Positions 22,274 to 32,026 of a stretch of 64,000 bases of DNA are shown piece after piece (the first letter of the stretch is position 1; every line of letters starts with the position of its first letter). This DNA is from Bacteroidota bacterium (GTDB taxonomy: Bacteria > Bacteroidota > Bacteroidia > AKYH767-A > OLB10), in the NCBI GenBank assembly GCA_016722525.1, contig JADKJB010000005.1, positions 186,001-250,000 of the forward strand. The letters are read 5' to 3'. Under the pieces are notes generated by a model. That model was not told where the DNA came from. It worked only from the letters and a program-made list of their open reading frames with translations, and ran no database searches. Both the position numbers and the translations under genes were made by a program.

Positions 22274-22705
22274 TTGATTTTTAGGTGTAACGGTTCCGGC
22301 TACTTATTTAATAGGGCTCTTTTATGGTAACATTCCTTTTTATAAAGTGCCATACTGCACGCTGTGGCATTTCAGACTTTTCAGAGAAAAACTACACCTC
22401 TTGGGAAGTAGTTTTATTTCTAAAATGAGGGGGATGAACGTTGGGTGGCTATAGATGGTAATTTATTAAATTAGGGCATTATAACGCCGATTAAAAAGTA
22501 CTGAAAAAATGATAAATAATTAATATTCAATAGTATAAATAAACTTTAGATCTATGAAACGAGTAAAGCAATTTTTTTTTTAAAATCCAGATTTGCTATC
22601 TCGGTGATCATTAGTTTTCAAACTCAAAGTTGTTTAACTTTGTTGTAGAGGGTTAGTTTTTTTGAGACAGAAGAATTTTCAACGTTATTTTAAAATATCA
22701 TCAGG
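22274..22705. other. intergenic region with a weak hairpin
   Basis: No gene seen. It contains the AAAACTAC/GTAGTTTT hairpin listed separately and an AT-rich stretch before the next gene. Confidence 0.4.
22388..22415. terminator. possible terminator hairpin
   Basis: AAAACTAC (22388) pairs with GTAGTTTT (22408) over 8 bp with a 12-nt loop; an ATTT stretch follows. It lies ~115 nt after the preceding stop, so the assignment is weak. Confidence 0.3.
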
Positions 22706-23572
22706 ATGATCAACAAGAAAGTTATGTTTCAAGTACTGCTGTTGCTTTTGGTTGCAAGCATTTCTAAGTCACAGGATACCATCATCAAAATAAACAATAC
22801 ACGGATTATTGCTAAAGTCCTGGAGATAAATATGCGTGATATTAAGTACAAAAAGTTTATAAATCTTGAAGGACCTATTTACGTCATTGACCGAAAGCAC
22901 GTTTCAAGAATTATTTATGCTAACGGAACGGCAGATACGATTTCAAATAAAACGGTTTATGGAATTCCCGAAAATGTGAAGTCGGACCCAAGAGTAAAAG
23001 ATTATGGCCGGAATTTACTTTCCGCAACCATCTCCGATGTTTTTTTCGGATTCGCAACACTAGGTTATGAACACATTCTTAAAACAGGAAAAATTGGAAT
23101 TAAAATTCCGTTGTCAAAAGGATTCAAAGACATTCATATTAGCACTACTACACAAAATTATCAAAATAGTTATTACTACAATGACGGGTGGGATGTGTCA
23201 GGATATTATAACAGAAACAAAATTTTTAGTACCGGACTTGATTTTTATTATTATACAGGCGGACAGGGAACCTGGCGCTATTTTGTAGGCCCTTGTATTG
23301 AGTATGGACAGTTTTATTATAAATATTATGAACTCATTTCCTATTCACCAACCACCTATAAGTTAAAAAAAGGAATTGGAAATTATGGAGCAATTATTTT
23401 TAAAAACGGGATGCTCTTTCAGCCCTCAAAAAATTTCAATGTTTCAATTAACATAGGCGCTGGATTTTATCAGGGACAAACAAAAAATGGTAACTCAGAG
23501 CAGTTTACTTTTTTTAATTTCGAGGATTTTTTTGCGGTAGAATTTGGATTGAATGTAGGATATAAGTTTTAG
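22706..23572 (+). CDS. hypothetical outer-membrane-type protein, paralogue 1
   Basis: A 288-residue protein with a signal peptide (LLLLLVASISKSQ). A short N-terminal domain reads TRIIAKVLEINMRDIKYKKF and GPIYVIDRKHVSRIIYANG. I recall it as a common Bacteroidota module preceding beta-barrel or lipoprotein parts. The C-terminal two thirds alternate aromatic strands and end in EFGLNVGYKF, with Phe last, as in outer-membrane barrels. It lies 15 nt upstream of a paralogue with the same architecture, so the pair is probably one transcription unit from a local duplication. No function can be assigned. Confidence 0.65.
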   Translation: MINKKVMFQVLLLLLVASISKSQDTIIKINNTRIIAKVLEINMRDIKYKKFINLEGPIYVIDRKHVSRIIYANGTADTISNKTVYGIPENVKSDPRVKDYGRNLLSATISDVFFGFATLGYEHILKTGKIGIKIPLSKGFKDIHISTTTQNYQNSYYYNDGWDVSGYYNRNKIFSTGLDFYYYTGGQGTWRYFVGPCIEYGQFYYKYYELISYSPTTYKLKKGIGNYGAIIFKNGMLFQPSKNFNVSINIGAGFYQGQTKNGNSEQFTFFNFEDFFAVEFGLNVGYKF

Positions 23573-23587
23573 GTAATTTATTTTTAA

Positions 23588-24469
23588 ATGGGAAACTCCA
23601 TACCTAATACATCTAAGTTCAATATTTTAAAGGGAATAATAGGATTCTTCGTTTTACTTCTTTTTACAGGACTGCAGTTGCATGCGCAGGATACGCTCTA
23701 CCATGCAAATAAAGGTAAGCTACTCGTTAAAATACTTGAAGTAAGCAACGCCGAAGTAAAATACAAATTAAGCGTTAATCCCGATGGTCCGGTGTATGTA
23801 ATCAAGAGAAAAGATGCAGAAAAAATTGTGTATGCCACAGGTGAAGTAGCAGCGTTTAACATAACTCAGGAAACTCAAAAGCTTCCTAAGAAAAAATTGC
23901 CACATCAAAATTTTGTCTATTTCCACCTAAGTGATCTATTGTTAGGTCAATTATCAATAAGCTATGAGCACACTTTATTGAACAACCATTTGGGAATTCG
24001 ACTTCCGGTTTCAGTCGGAATTATTGAACTCGGGCAAATGAAGTATTTTGAATATAATTCAAGAAATGTATTTTTAGGAATTGGAGAATATGGATATTAC
24101 AACAAGAACAAAATATTCAGTGCAGGAATAGATTTATTTTGCTATCCTTTTGAATGGGGCTATGCGAATTATTTTGTGGGCCCCTCTTTGGGTTATGGAA
24201 TGGTAAACTACCAGACGGAATATTATAACTCCAACCCAACAGTGCCATTGGCATATAATCAGGTGCAAGTTGATTACTATGGCTGGTTGATTAAAAATGG
24301 AGTACTGTTTGTTCCCAATAAGCATTTGTGTATATCCTTATCACTTGCTATGGGAATATATACTACAAGCAGGTTGTATTATAACATTTATAATCCCAAT
24401 GATGTACAGTATAGTCCAATTTCCACCAGGGCTGTTGAAGCTGGATTAAGTGTTGGGTACAAATTTTAA
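23588..24469 (+). CDS. hypothetical outer-membrane-type protein, paralogue 2
   Basis: A 293-residue protein with a long signal region (IIGFFVLLLFTGLQLHAQD). The N-terminal module matches its neighbour (GKLLVKILEVSNAEVKYKLS, then GPVYVIKRKDAEKIVYATGE). Aromatic strands follow, and it ends AVEAGLSVGYKF with a terminal Phe. The shared features across the pair are the IxAKVLEI/LVKILEV strand, GPxYVIxRK and GYKF. The sequences are clearly diverged, so this is an old duplication. Likely a small outer-membrane barrel with a periplasmic N-domain; function unknown. Confidence 0.65.
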   Translation: MGNSIPNTSKFNILKGIIGFFVLLLFTGLQLHAQDTLYHANKGKLLVKILEVSNAEVKYKLSVNPDGPVYVIKRKDAEKIVYATGEVAAFNITQETQKLPKKKLPHQNFVYFHLSDLLLGQLSISYEHTLLNNHLGIRLPVSVGIIELGQMKYFEYNSRNVFLGIGEYGYYNKNKIFSAGIDLFCYPFEWGYANYFVGPSLGYGMVNYQTEYYNSNPTVPLAYNQVQVDYYGWLIKNGVLFVPNKHLCISLSLAMGIYTTSRLYYNIYNPNDVQYSPISTRAVEAGLSVGYKF

Positions 24470-24710
24470 TAGCCCGGAGTTATTCAATTTATACAGTTGC
24501 TTTGTAACTTTAAAAACGCCGGATTGAAATTAAAAATAACTAGAACAGGACTCATAAAGCCTGCTTCGGTAATGCTCAGAAGGGTTCTAAATCCAGAAGT
24601 TGAAGTTTGCGTTTTTACTCATTTCCATATCAATTAACCCAACTATCTACTTAATTTACCCTGCTCAGGAACACCTTCACCAAATTCTTTTCAATTGTAA
24701 ATCAATTTGT

Positions 24711-24718
24711 TATCTTTG
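24711..24718 (+). promoter_or_regulatory. -7 box (TATCTTTG)
   Basis: An exact TAnnTTTG match ending 19 nt before the ATG at 24738. A TTG lies 13 nt upstream, which is closer than usual for the -33 element. Confidence 0.45.
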
Positions 24719-24737
24719 ATTTCTAATTGTCAAAGAG

Positions 24738-25934
24738 ATGAAGCCCTTAGTTTTAATTGTAATTGCAATTTTATCATTTTCAATACGGTTGTCCGCTCAA
24801 ACTACCGTAACCATCCAACCTAATCCTTCACAGGGAAAAGACGCAGAGGTTTTTAGTTGCGTACCATGCGGCTATGCCGGAAATAATTATGGCACTAAAA
24901 AGGACTTTAATGCTTTTGCCTGGACCAATTCAGGTAACCTTACCATGGTGCGTTCATTAATACAATTCGATCTGAGTGCTATACCTTCAAATGCACTGAT
25001 AACCGATGCAAAACTTTCTCTCTTTTTTAATCCTACCAGTTCAGAAGGAACGCACTCAGGTGCGAATGCTTCCTATTTGCAACGTGTAATGGCTCCATGG
25101 TTAGAATCAACCGTTACCTGGAATAACCAACCTGTAACTACAACTACCAATCAAGTTTTGATTCCAACCAGCGCTACCAGCACACAAAATTATTTAAATA
25201 TTAATGTTACGAATTTAATAAGGGATATGCTTGTAAATCCATCAACCAATTATGGTTTTATGATGCGTTTAGTCAATGAATCAGTAATGCGAAAAATGAT
25301 TCTTGCTTCAAGCGATCACCTTACTGCAGCTTTAAGACCAAAACTGGATATCACCTATACAACACCGTTACCTGTTTCATTGCTTAATTTTGGTGTGAAA
25401 AGTTTAAATAAGGCGAATGAAGTTAACTGGTCAACAGCTGCTGAAGTGAACAATGCCGGGTTTGAAATAGAACGTTCTTTTTGTGATGTAGTTAATTTTG
25501 AAAAAATTGGAAGTGTTGCAGGTCATGGCACCTCATCACAGTTGCACAAGTATATTTTTACAGATCGAAATGTTTCATGCAATGTGAATTATATGTACCG
25601 ACTCAAACAAATTGATTTTAATGGAACGTACAGTTTTTCATCAATTATTCAAGTAAAGTCTGCTCCTTCTGAAGTGTTATTGAGTGTCGGGCCCAATCCT
25701 TTCAGCGAATATTCAAATATTTACTATAACCTTGAAGAAGCATCCAAGGTAAGAATAGATGTCATTCATGCATCGGGCATGAATATGCTCACACTTTTAG
25801 CAGCGGAGCAGCAAGCAGGCAATTATGAAATAATTTTTGATCCCAAATCAAAAGGATGGAGTGCAGGAGTATATGAAATTCGAATTTTTGTCAACGAAAC
25901 CGTGCTTCGAAAAAGAATAGCTTTTGCTCCATAG
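24738..25934 (+). CDS. DNRLRE-domain T9SS protein
   Basis: A 398-residue protein with signal peptide (IAILSFSIRLSAQ). The first ~190 residues have the DNRLRE/CBM96-like features: AGNNYGTKKDFNAFAW, RSLIQFDLSAIPSNALITDA, WLESTVTWNNQP and a closing LRPKLDITY. This jelly-roll-like domain is found on secreted glycan-active or adhesive proteins. A linker of the type NEVNWSTAAEVNNAGFEIER, then ILVS-type strands, leads to a C-terminal sorting region (VGPNPFSEYSNIYYNL, SAGVYEIRIF). The linker WSTAxEVNNxxFxIER is common before T9SS tails. No catalytic motif is seen. The frame is intact, with a promoter box directly upstream. Confidence 0.8.
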   Translation: MKPLVLIVIAILSFSIRLSAQTTVTIQPNPSQGKDAEVFSCVPCGYAGNNYGTKKDFNAFAWTNSGNLTMVRSLIQFDLSAIPSNALITDAKLSLFFNPTSSEGTHSGANASYLQRVMAPWLESTVTWNNQPVTTTTNQVLIPTSATSTQNYLNINVTNLIRDMLVNPSTNYGFMMRLVNESVMRKMILASSDHLTAALRPKLDITYTTPLPVSLLNFGVKSLNKANEVNWSTAAEVNNAGFEIERSFCDVVNFEKIGSVAGHGTSSQLHKYIFTDRNVSCNVNYMYRLKQIDFNGTYSFSSIIQVKSAPSEVLLSVGPNPFSEYSNIYYNLEEASKVRIDVIHASGMNMLTLLAAEQQAGNYEIIFDPKSKGWSAGVYEIRIFVNETVLRKRIAFAP

Positions 25935-26192
25935 GAAAACTCATCTTGTGTTCTGGTTTTAAAATTTGGGATATTTTTTTCTTTCCGATGCTATTAATTG
26001 GTGCTGATTTTGGGTATTCATTGTTTTTTGTATGGAAAAGTTACAACCATCATTTTCAAAAGTTTGTAATTTTCAACAGTTATTTTGCCATTTTAATGGA
26101 ATAGAATGTACTATTTTTGTTCCTTAACCCGGTATGGGTTAACAGTAGGATTGATGCTAAGGCCAACCAGTTTTAAATAGTTAAGTAGAATT

Positions 26193-27503
26193 ATGAATAA
26201 AATAACACTCCCGTTACTCCTGCTGCTGTTCACTTCAATTATTGCAACTGCTCAGAGTCCGAATCCTGCATTAATTGGTTACTGGCACAATTGGAATGAT
26301 GCATCAGCTCCCTACATCCAACTGGATCAGGTCGATTCCCGATACCAGGTAATTGATGTCTCGTTTGCAGTTCCGCATTTCGGAACCGATTATCAAATGG
26401 AATTTATTCCTGACCAGGTTTCAGTACCAACAATGATTAATCAAATCCAGGTGCTGCAAAATCTGGGTAAAAAAGTAATCATCAGTATGGGAGGAGCCAC
26501 CGCACCCATCTCTTTGGATAACATTTCTGAACGCGACATATTTATCAGTACCATGGGAAATATTCTCAATACCTATAATTTTGATGGTATTGATATTGAT
26601 TTTGAAGGCGCATCCCTTTCAGTAACCGGTGGAACAATTTCAGCTCCTGCTGATCCTGCCATTGTGAATCTTATTTATGCAGTGAAGCAAATAATGAGCA
26701 ATTATTTCGTTGCGCACAACAAAAAATTGCTTCTTACTATGGCTCCTGAAACAGCATTTGTTCAAGGGGGTATGTCTGCTTATGGTGGTATTTGGGGCGC
26801 TTATCTTCCCGTTATTAATGCCTTACGCGATTCACTTGAAATTTTGCATGTCCAATTATATAATAGTGGAAGTATGTTTGGTATTGATGGTACTATATAT
26901 ACTCAAGGGACCGCCGATTTTATTGTTGCAATGACAGAAGCGGTGATTCTGGGATTTAATACCAATGGTGGTTTGTTCAGCGGATTGCCGGCAAGTAAAG
27001 TTGCTATTGGATTGCCTGCATGCTCTAATGCAGCCGGTGGAGGTTTTGCTGATACTGCAATGGTAAAAAGTGCAGTCGATTATTTGCTAGGAAATGGTCC
27101 TCAACCCGGATCCTATGTGCTTGCTCAAGCCGGAGGTTATCCTGACTTAAGAGGCATGATGACATGGTCCATCAATTGGGATGCAGTAAACACCTGCGCA
27201 AGCTCGTATGAGTTTGCAGAGAATTTTGAAAATATTTTTGGTAGCCAAACAGCACTTGCCGAATTAAATGGACCACCATCAATTTTTCAAATTTATCCGA
27301 ATCCAACACACGAAATAGTTCTAATTTCAACAACAACTATTCTACAAAAAAACGAGGCAGTACACTTTTATGATTCGCTTGGCAGAATGGTATTTTCAAC
27401 TTTAATCACAGCACCTAAACAAGCAATAGATATTTCTACGCTGCCTGCCGGAATTTATTTTGTTCAATACCAAAATAAATTTATGAAGCTGATAAAGTCA
27501 TAG
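26193..27503 (+). CDS. GH18 chitinase-like glycoside hydrolase with T9SS tail
   Basis: A 436-residue protein with signal peptide (LLLLLFTSIIATAQS). The barrel strands are GYWHNWND (strand 1), KVIISMGGATAPI (strand 3, the SxGG motif) and FDGIDIDFEG (strand 4). The last contains DxxDxDxE, the catalytic signature of family 18, with the proton-donor Glu near residue 138. LLTMAPET, HVQLYNS and MMTWSINWDA match strands 6 to 8. This order resembles bacterial chitinase D/endochitinase-like enzymes that act on beta-1,4-GlcNAc polymers. The tail IYPNPTHEIVLIST ending GIYFVQYQNKFMKLIKS is T9SS type A, so the enzyme is secreted or surface-anchored. It would serve chitin or peptidoglycan-type substrate use. 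Confidence 0.88.
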   Translation: MNKITLPLLLLLFTSIIATAQSPNPALIGYWHNWNDASAPYIQLDQVDSRYQVIDVSFAVPHFGTDYQMEFIPDQVSVPTMINQIQVLQNLGKKVIISMGGATAPISLDNISERDIFISTMGNILNTYNFDGIDIDFEGASLSVTGGTISAPADPAIVNLIYAVKQIMSNYFVAHNKKLLLTMAPETAFVQGGMSAYGGIWGAYLPVINALRDSLEILHVQLYNSGSMFGIDGTIYTQGTADFIVAMTEAVILGFNTNGGLFSGLPASKVAIGLPACSNAAGGGFADTAMVKSAVDYLLGNGPQPGSYVLAQAGGYPDLRGMMTWSINWDAVNTCASSYEFAENFENIFGSQTALAELNGPPSIFQIYPNPTHEIVLISTTTILQKNEAVHFYDSLGRMVFSTLITAPKQAIDISTLPAGIYFVQYQNKFMKLIKS

Positions 27504-27699
27504 TTGAAATTTTCATTGTAAAAGGCACTTTGATTTATGAACAGAGAGGTATTTGTATACTTGTGCTGAATGGAAATGTAGGTAGAGGTTAAAAGTATTT
27601 AAATAAAGCAAGTCAAATTTTATATACATAGCTTCTCGCTGATCGCAACAATTTTCCGATCTTTGTTCTTGCTGTTCTAACACTAATTAAAATTTTATT

Positions 27700-28248
27700 A
27701 TGGGGAAATTATTTTCAGAAATAACACCGGAAATTCAGGAATGGATTGAAAACCAAAAAATGTTTTTTGTCGCAACAGCACCTTTAACTGCCGATGGTCA
27801 CGTTAACTGTTCTCCTAAAGGACTTGATTCATTCAGAATTCTTACTCCTACTCTTGTTGCCTATCAGGATCTGACTGGCAGCGGGATCGAGACCATTGCT
27901 CACATACAGGAAAATAAACGGATTGTGATTATGTTTTGCGCCTTGGAAGGGCCTCCTAAAATTTACAGATTTTATGGCAACGGTGAGGTGGTGTTTCCGG
28001 ATTCAGAAAATTTCCTTTCTGTTTCAGTGCGTTTCCCTGCTCGAATCGGAGTAAGGGCCTACATCCTGATTCATCTTACCCGTATTCAGGATTCATGTGG
28101 TTATGGTGTTCCTCAATATGATTTTAAGGAGGAAAGAGAGGTGCTTACAAAGTGGGCGGATGTTAAAGGTGAAAAAGCGGTTCTGGAATATCAAAAAGTA
28201 AAAAACTTAAAAAGTATTGATGGTCTTCAAGGATTAGGAACTAAATAG
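27700..28248 (+). CDS. pyridoxamine 5'-phosphate oxidase-family flavin protein
   Basis: A 182-residue cytoplasmic protein, no signal. Features of the split-barrel FMN-binding PNPOx-like family are QKMFFVATAPLTADGHVNCS, SPKGLDSFRIL, AYQDLTGSGIETIAHIQENK, RIVIMFCALEGPPKIYRFYG and GVRAYILIHLTRIQDSCGYG. The length and the N-terminal ~140-residue barrel match the stand-alone 'pyridoxamine 5'-phosphate oxidase family' proteins rather than PdxH, so the substrate is unknown; it need not act on pyridoxamine phosphate. It is one of few intracellular enzymes here. The frame is intact. Confidence 0.85.
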   Translation: MGKLFSEITPEIQEWIENQKMFFVATAPLTADGHVNCSPKGLDSFRILTPTLVAYQDLTGSGIETIAHIQENKRIVIMFCALEGPPKIYRFYGNGEVVFPDSENFLSVSVRFPARIGVRAYILIHLTRIQDSCGYGVPQYDFKEEREVLTKWADVKGEKAVLEYQKVKNLKSIDGLQGLGTK

Positions 28249-28286
28249 GAAGGATTTTTAATAGTACTGAAGTTCAAAAAGAGAAT

Positions 28287-28439
28287 TCATAACATATATA
28301 GAATTAGCACTACTAAAAGTAGAATGGCCACCCAGACATAAATTTTATGCTGTACAGGAAATTCATAACCGCAAATAGGACAAATAGTGGCTTCAGAATT
28401 TATTTCCATTGCGCACGATGGGCATTCTTTCTTTTTCAT
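28287..28439 (-). CDS. 50-residue zinc-ribbon membrane protein
   Basis: On the minus strand, an ATG at 28439 opens a 50-residue frame: MKKKECPSCAMEINSEATIC, PICGYEFPVQHK, then a hydrophobic segment (YVWVAILLLVVLILYML) and TGA at 28287. Two CxxC pairs 11 residues apart form a treble or zinc ribbon, followed by one membrane helix at the C-terminus. The arrangement is common for tiny uncharacterised membrane zinc-ribbon proteins. It points against the neighbouring plus-strand genes and its frame is intact. Confidence 0.6.
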   Translation of the reverse strand: MKKKECPSCAMEINSEATICPICGYEFPVQHKIYVWVAILLLVVLILYML

Positions 28440-28535
28440 TTGAAATACCGCTGGCTAATATGTCTGCAAACTTATTGTTTCCTTTTATAATTTCCGCTTG
28501 ATTTATAAGGTAATTTTAAAATAGTACTATTTATG

Positions 28536-28703
28536 CTAACTGTATTTACTTAAAGGCAGGAAGTGCGATTTGAGGTTTTGAAGAATTCTGAATAAAAGTT
28601 CAAACTCAGGTTGAAGCCATGCAGGAACTTTGTAAACACTTTCAATAGAGTCATTTATTGCAACAGCGAGACCTTCAACTGATCCATCGCTCTTTGGATA
28701 AAG
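28536..28703 (-). pseudogene. possible C-terminal gene remnant
   Basis: A minus-strand frame bounded by TAA and TAG reads LYPKSDGSVEGLAVAINDSI, then VYKVPAWLQPEFELLFRILQ and ends FLPLSKYS. The composition is protein-like, but there is no start codon, so if real it is the tail of a decayed gene. I do not recognise the family. Confidence 0.25.
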
Positions 28704-28776
28704 TTAGGCTGTTTTATTGGTGATTTATCAAAAAAGCTTCCTATCTTTACTTTGCTAAACTTAAGGCCCTATTCCA

Positions 28777-30696
28777 ATGAAAAAACTACTCACGCTGATC
28801 CTCCTCTTTTCAACAGGTTATGTGCTTGCACAACCCAATTTTTCACAAACCAATTTTCTTGAAATGGTAAAAGGCGAACGTGACGCTCATGCCGGGAAAC
28901 TAATTCCATCTGCTTTAAGTGCATCTACCGATTACGATGTAAAGTATTACAACTGCTTTTGGAACATTGATCCGGCGGTGAGTTATATTTCAGGAAAAGT
29001 TACCACTCTTTTCAATCCGACTCAGCCCTTATTTGATTCTATTGTTTTTGATTTGACGAATGCCTTAACTGTTGATTCAATATGGTATCATAATACAACA
29101 CTTACATTTAATCACAGTAATGATTTAATTACAATCCCGCTCCCTGCTACCATTCCAGTTAACACACTCGACTCTATAACAGTTTTTTATCAGGGAGTTC
29201 CGGGCAGCACCGGGTTTGGATCCTTTATTCAGGATACTCATAGCGGCACTCCAATAATTTGGACTTTATCTGAACCTTATGGTTCAAGTGATTGGTGGCC
29301 ATGTAAAAATGGGTTAACCGATAAGGCCGATTCAATTGATATCGCCATTAATACCTCCTCCAACTATAAGGCAGCAAGTAATGGAATTCTGGTTTCCACA
29401 ACACCTAACGGTAACAATACCATTTATCAGTGGAAACATCGTTACCCCATTGCTACGTATCTTATTTGTCTTGCTGTTACCAATTATGCCGAATATTCTC
29501 ATTTTGTTCCCTTTGCAGGAGACACCCTCGAAGTTGTGAACTATATTTATCCTGAAGATTCGGCCAGTGCAGTAGCACAAACAAGTGAAATCACTGCTAT
29601 GATTCAGTTATACGATACACTTTTTGGAGTGTATGCATTTCAAAACGAGAAGTACGGTCATGCACAATTTGGATGGGGTGGAGGAATGGAGCATCAAACC
29701 ATAACATTCGTTTCCGGATTTGACTACGATTTACTTGCGCATGAATTGGCACACCACTGGTTTGGTGATAAAGTTACTTGCGGTAGTTGGGAAGATATCT
29801 GGCTCAATGAGGGGTTCGCAACCTACCTTGCCGGATTGTGCTTCGAACATCTGATTCCTGCCTACTGGTTGCCTTTCAAACAAAACCAAATCAATTTCAT
29901 CACATCGCAAAATGATGGGTCGGTACTTTGCACCGATACGCTGGACATAAATCGTTTATTTGATGGTAGGCTCACTTATGTGAAAGGGGCAATGATTTTA
30001 CATCAGGTTAGATGGGTGATTGGGGATTCAGCGTTTTATGCAGGAATAAATAGCTATCTGACTGATGTAACTTGTGCGTATGAATTTGCAAGAACCAGTG
30101 ATTTAAAATCACATTTAGAAATTGCAAGTGGTCAAAATCTTACCTGGTATTTTAATGATTGGTTTATAGGGGAGGGATTTCCCTCGTACCAGATTAACTG
30201 GTCGCAAATAGGCAGTTCTGTTTATCTGGAAGTGAATCAAACACAATCACACCCATCGGTTCCATTTTTTGAATTGCCGCTACCCATTCAGTTTTCCAAT
30301 GGCACTCAGGATACAATAGTTCGCATAGATCACACCACTTCTGGTCAGAATTTTATACTGAACATCCCTTTCCTGTTACTACCGTTAACTTTGATCCTGA
30401 GTGGTGGATTATTTCAAATTACAATACTATTGCTACCGGACTCGCTGAAAGTTTATCCGGATATAACATTTCTTTCTACCCGAATCCTGCCACAACAACG
30501 CTGACTATCCAAAGTGATTTGCCGGCTGGTTCAGAAATGTTGGTGACTGTGTCAGATGTATTAGGAAAAACCATTTTGACTAAATCTATCACTGATTTTA
30601 ACAACACTCTTGATGTAAATGCCTTAAATCAGGGAATATATTTTAGAAATTTCTTATGGGAATAGCACTCGTGTTAAAAAGTTTATAAAAAAATAG
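28777..30696 (+). CDS. M1-family metallopeptidase with T9SS tail (frameshifted at 3' end)
   Basis: Signal peptide (LLTLILLFSTGYVLAQP), then the M1 N-terminal saddle domain (DYDVKYYNCFWNIDPAVSYI). The catalytic region has GGGMEHQT (exopeptidase motif GxMEN-like, near residue 300) and the zinc motif HELAHHWFGDK near residue 322, with the third ligand in WLNEGFATYLAG. This HExxHx18E gluzincin trimming N-terminal residues would act outside the cell. After residue ~530 the frame breaks at 30366-30371: one extra base restores FPVTTVNFDPEWWIISNY, then FYPNPATTTLTIQ. A second break near 30640 is needed to reach the usual end (EISYGNSTRVKKFIKK, TAG 30696). The catalytic part itself is intact. Confidence 0.85.
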
Positions 30697-30761
30697 GTTT
30701 CTTGTAGCGGAGGAAGTACTACCATTTATATAGCATCTCAACATTTAAAAGTAGCATCAAA

Positions 30762-31721
30762 GTGATTAGTAAAACTAACTTTATACTGTTATTTATATTT
30801 GGATTTGTTGGAATAAGTTTTTGTCAAACCGATACATCTAACGTTTCCTTCGTTGCTTATTGGTCAAAAGGGGAACAGCACAAGTTTAGAGTATCAAAAA
30901 TTAAAAAACAGTGGAAAGGGGATGAAATCACTAAAAATGATACCATTCTATACGATGTTAAATTTGAAGTCTTGGATTCAACGGCTACCTCCTACAAAAT
31001 CAAATGGAGTTATGAAAATGATCTTACCAACATTTACAATTTGCCTCCTGAAATATTAGAAAAATTTGCAAAGTATCAATTTACCGAAGTTATTTATTCT
31101 ACCACAGAAATGGGGGAATTTGTTGGCATTGAAAATTGGGAAGCCATTGGAAAAATGATGAAGGATTTGTTCACCGATCTGGCGCAGTACCAGGAGTTGG
31201 AAAAAAAATTGAACGCAAATGAGTTGCAGAAAGCAATGGATTCTTTTATCTCAGTTTATAGTTCAAAACAAGGAGTAGAGCAGTTGGTTTTTAAAGAACT
31301 GCAAACTTTTCATTTCCCTTTTGGTGTAGCATTTTCATTCAAAGAACCGATAGAATATGAGGAAGAGTTGCCAAAATATGTTTGGAGGTGAGCCAATTAA
31401 AGGAGATGCTAAAATTGTGTTCGAAAGTGTTGATTTTAAAAAGTCGCGGTGCATATTTATTCAACAAATGAAATTAAATCCGGATGACACCAAAAGAGTT
31501 ATGATGCAGGTTTTGAGTAGCATGGGATTAAAAGATCATGAAATGGAACTAGCCATGCAATCCGCTAAATTTGATATCAACGATACTAACAGATTTGAAT
31601 ATTTGTATTACCGGGCCTGCCGGTTCGAATCGAAACTCATCGGGAAACTATTATTGATATGAATAGAGAAAATAGCAAACGCATCGATAGAACTATCATT
31701 GAATTAATGGATGAGAAATGA
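30762..31721 (+). CDS. secreted hypothetical protein, two frameshifts
   Basis: A GTG at 30762 is the only start that keeps the signal peptide (FILLFIFGFVGISFCQ). The body is mixed alpha/beta without a motif I recognise (SYKIKWSYENDLTNIYNLPP, ENWEAIGKMMKDLFTDLAQY). At 31374-31377 an extra A diverts the frame to a stop at 31391; the other frame continues NMFGGEPIKGDAKIVFESVD. Near 31600 a missing T diverts again; the restored end reads FVLPGLPVRIETHRETIIDM and closes at 31721 (TGA). The natural product would be ~319 residues. Probably periplasmic or lipoprotein-like; function unknown. Confidence 0.6.
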
Positions 31722-32026
31722 CTTTAGTCAAATTTCATTTCAAATGGGGATTTCAATAACTCACTTTTTAAATCAATAGTTTTTTTAACATAGGTGTGAA
31801 TAAATACTAGTTGGAATGTTCCTTACTCCTTTTTACCTGAAAGAGTTCTTCGGAATCACCTTATCTCATTGTTAATTATTTTGTTGCCTGCCATTACGGA
31901 ACGGTTAAATTATTATTTTTACGATTATTAAACCAAAAAGGCAGAGTATTGTCAAACGCTGCGTTTCGCAGCTGAATTTACTAGCATTCAATCAATCTTA
32001 TTTTCCACACAACCCAATTAATCAAT
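31722..32026. other. intergenic region
   Basis: No gene. A short GC hairpin (GCTGCG/CGCAGC, 31958-31972) is not followed by a T-run, so I do not call it a terminator. Confidence 0.4.

Noticed and set aside
31958..31972. GCTGCG/CGCAGC hairpin upstream of the arylsulfotransferase-like gene
   Set aside because: Very short stem with a 3-nt loop and no T-run; neither terminator nor operator can be claimed.
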